From positions 1,054,001 to 1,118,000 of the forward strand of contig NZ_SNUU01000001.1 in NCBI RefSeq assembly GCF_012027645.1: a stretch of DNA of 64,000 bases, written 5' to 3'. Position numbers and translations under genes: made by a program. Below, in pieces: positions 62,930 through 64,000 of this stretch. The notes below the pieces were generated by a model. The model was not told the DNA's origin. It made no database searches and saw only the letters and a list, made by a program, of their open reading frames with translations. Each line of letters opens with the position of its first letter. Positions within the stretch are counted from its first letter, which is position 1. Origin of the DNA: Thermococcus sp. 18S1 (GTDB lineage Archaea; Methanobacteriota_B; Thermococci; Thermococcales; Thermococcaceae).

Positions 62930-64000
62930 TTATCCCCAGGCTTCCTTTATCTTGATGTACGCCTCCGCGGAGCCTATCGAATGGAAATGGCCAAGATGAA
63001 CCCTCTGCCATCCGAGCACGCGTCCCTTCTCATCCTTTAGGATGGCTTCCCTCCAGTTCCGCCCCTCCGAAATTTCCACCTTCACCCCGAAGCCGAACCG
63101 CTCTGCTTCCGCAGGTGTCAGTCCAATGGAGTAGACCTCCGCCCTTCCAATCCTCTCGTAGACCGCGGGGATCACCCCCCTGTCGAGAGCGCCCTTCCCC
63201 GCGACCTCCTCCGCTATCAACCGCGCGTAATGTCCGGCGACGAAGCCGAGGGGGCGGTAAACGGCCTTTCCGGTGATAAAGTCCCAGCTCATCGCGCAGT
63301 CTCCCAGGGCGTATACATCGGGAACCGCGGTCCTCCCAACCCTGTCGATCTCTATCGGCCTCCCATCGTCCCTCAAAAGCGAGGAGTTGGGCCTCACACC
63401 CGTGGCTAGAACAATCGCATCTACATCTAGTCTCCTCCCGTCCACCAGTCTTATTCCGTCCATCCTTCCATTTCCCTCAACTTCCTTCACGAGGGAACTC
63501 GTGAGAATCTGAGTTCCTGTGTCCTTCAAGTGTTCCTCGAGGAACCCCGAGAGTTCTCCCGCCAGAATGCTGGGAAGTACTCTCTCCCTCGCCTCAATCA
63601 CCGTGACGGCGTGTCCCCTCTCCCTCAGCGCCACCGCCGCCGTCAGCCCGACGAGCCCGGCCCCGATTACCGCCACCTTGCTTCCAGAGGGCAGGGAGGT
63701 GAGAAACTCAACGTCTTTCCGGCCGTGGAATCCGATAACACCACTCTTCTCAATCCCTTTTATCGGCGGCACGAAGGGCTTTCCCCCCGTTGCCACCACC
63801 AGCTTGCTGTATCTCAGCCGGCGTTTTCCGTTTCCGGTTTTAACTACAACGAGCTTTTCCTTCTCTCTGGGTTCTAGGGCCTCACCTTTCAGGATCTCGA
63901 TGCCCGCCCTTTGAAGGTTCTCCGCAAGGCCGAGTACGGCCTCGTCTGGGGAAAGTCCCCCGGAGACTATCTCCGCAAGGCGGTGCCTCGTGTACGGAGG
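62930..64000 (-). CDS. FAD/NAD(P)-dependent disulfide oxidoreductase family protein, partial
   Basis: The minus-strand frame is open to the window edge, so the N terminus is missing. About 356 residues are visible, beginning PPYTRHRLAEIV. LVVATGGKPFVPPIKG is the FAD-domain loop, KVAVIGAGLVGLTAAVALRE the NAD(P)-binding Rossmann motif and VYALGDCAMSWDFI the FAD C-terminal motif. It resembles NADH oxidases, CoA-disulfide reductases and related flavoproteins, but the redox-cysteine region is outside the window. It is distinct from the complete CoA-disulfide reductase at 44.3-45.6 kb. Confidence 0.8.
   Translation of the reverse strand, partial: PPYTRHRLAEIVSGGLSPDEAVLGLAENLQRAGIEILKGEALEPREKEKLVVVKTGNGKRRLRYSKLVVATGGKPFVPPIKGIEKSGVIGFHGRKDVEFLTSLPSGSKVAVIGAGLVGLTAAVALRERGHAVTVIEARERVLPSILAGELSGFLEEHLKDTGTQILTSSLVKEVEGNGRMDGIRLVDGRRLDVDAIVLATGVRPNSSLLRDDGRPIEIDRVGRTAVPDVYALGDCAMSWDFITGKAVYRPLGFVAGHYARLIAEEVAGKGALDRGVIPAVYERIGRAEVYSIGLTPAEAERFGFGVKVEISEGRNWREAILKDEKGRVLGWQRVHLGHFHSIGSAEAYIKIKEAWG

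Overview
The window comes from a hyperthermophilic archaeon of the order Thermococcales, most likely a Thermococcus species. The evidence is archaeal-type ribosomal proteins, RpoD/RpoN/RpoK, Cbf5, SRP54 and an AsnRS-like asparagine synthetase. It is supported by strong GGTGA-type ribosome binding sites, TTTATAAA/TTTTAAA box-A promoters and tRNA genes with encoded CCA. The species cannot be fixed from the sequence alone.

Layout. 1-7.1 kb: an ATPase fragment (DUF234 type), two class-V aminotransferases, asparagine synthetase, a small orphan P-loop ATPase, a membrane-anchored protein and an MFS transporter. 7.1-8.9 kb: ribosomal protein L10e and an Rnl3-type RNA ligase. 8.95-10.0 kb: a gene-free kilobase with three tandem copies of a structured composite repeat. 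10.0-26.4 kb: one long translation/secretion operon (SPOUT methyltransferase, L3 through L15, SecY, adenylate kinase, an EMC3-like protein, L34e, CMP kinase, L14e), with aIF1 and the RNase P subunit Rpp29 embedded and overlapping. 27-35.6 kb: Cbf5, an RsmC-like methyltransferase, S13-S4-S11-RpoD, L18e-L13-S9-RpoN-RpoK, an enolase-like protein, S2 and L40e, interrupted by four tRNA genes. 35.7-45.6 kb: regulators (PadR, Lrp, GfcR, a lone RAM domain), FUN14, SRP54, a DUF89 phosphatase, MTA phosphorylase and CoA-disulfide reductase/NADH oxidase.

45.97-56.69 kb is an integrated mobile element of about 10.7 kb inserted in a tRNA-Gly(GCC) gene. It is bounded by 51-bp direct repeats that lie inside an SSV-type integrase gene, so integration has split that gene into an N part (right end) and a C part (left end), still in the same frame. 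The element carries a divergent MCM-like helicase with no cysteine, several unknown genes, and a defence module. The module has a divergently transcribed putative type II restriction enzyme, a 53-residue AbrB-like regulator, an m5C DNA methyltransferase, and a Mig-type HhH/FeS thymine-DNA glycosylase overlapping the methyltransferase. The glycosylase would repair the G:T mismatches that m5C deamination produces at high temperature. The element also holds two paralogous RNA-like leaders and a degenerate tRNA-Gly copy.

56.7-64 kb: tRNA-Gly and tRNA-Arg, another composite repeat, uridine phosphorylase, a threonine-synthase-like enzyme, MEMO, mevalonate kinase and isopentenyl phosphate kinase (the archaeal mevalonate route), a secreted/anchored protein, and a flavoprotein running off the end.

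Functionally the window joins a conserved chromosomal translation backbone to one recently acquired plasmid- or virus-like island. The most promising novelty is in that island (methylation plus mismatch repair, the RNA-like leaders, the tRNA mimic) and in the composite repeat family, which also flanks the island's locus on both sides.
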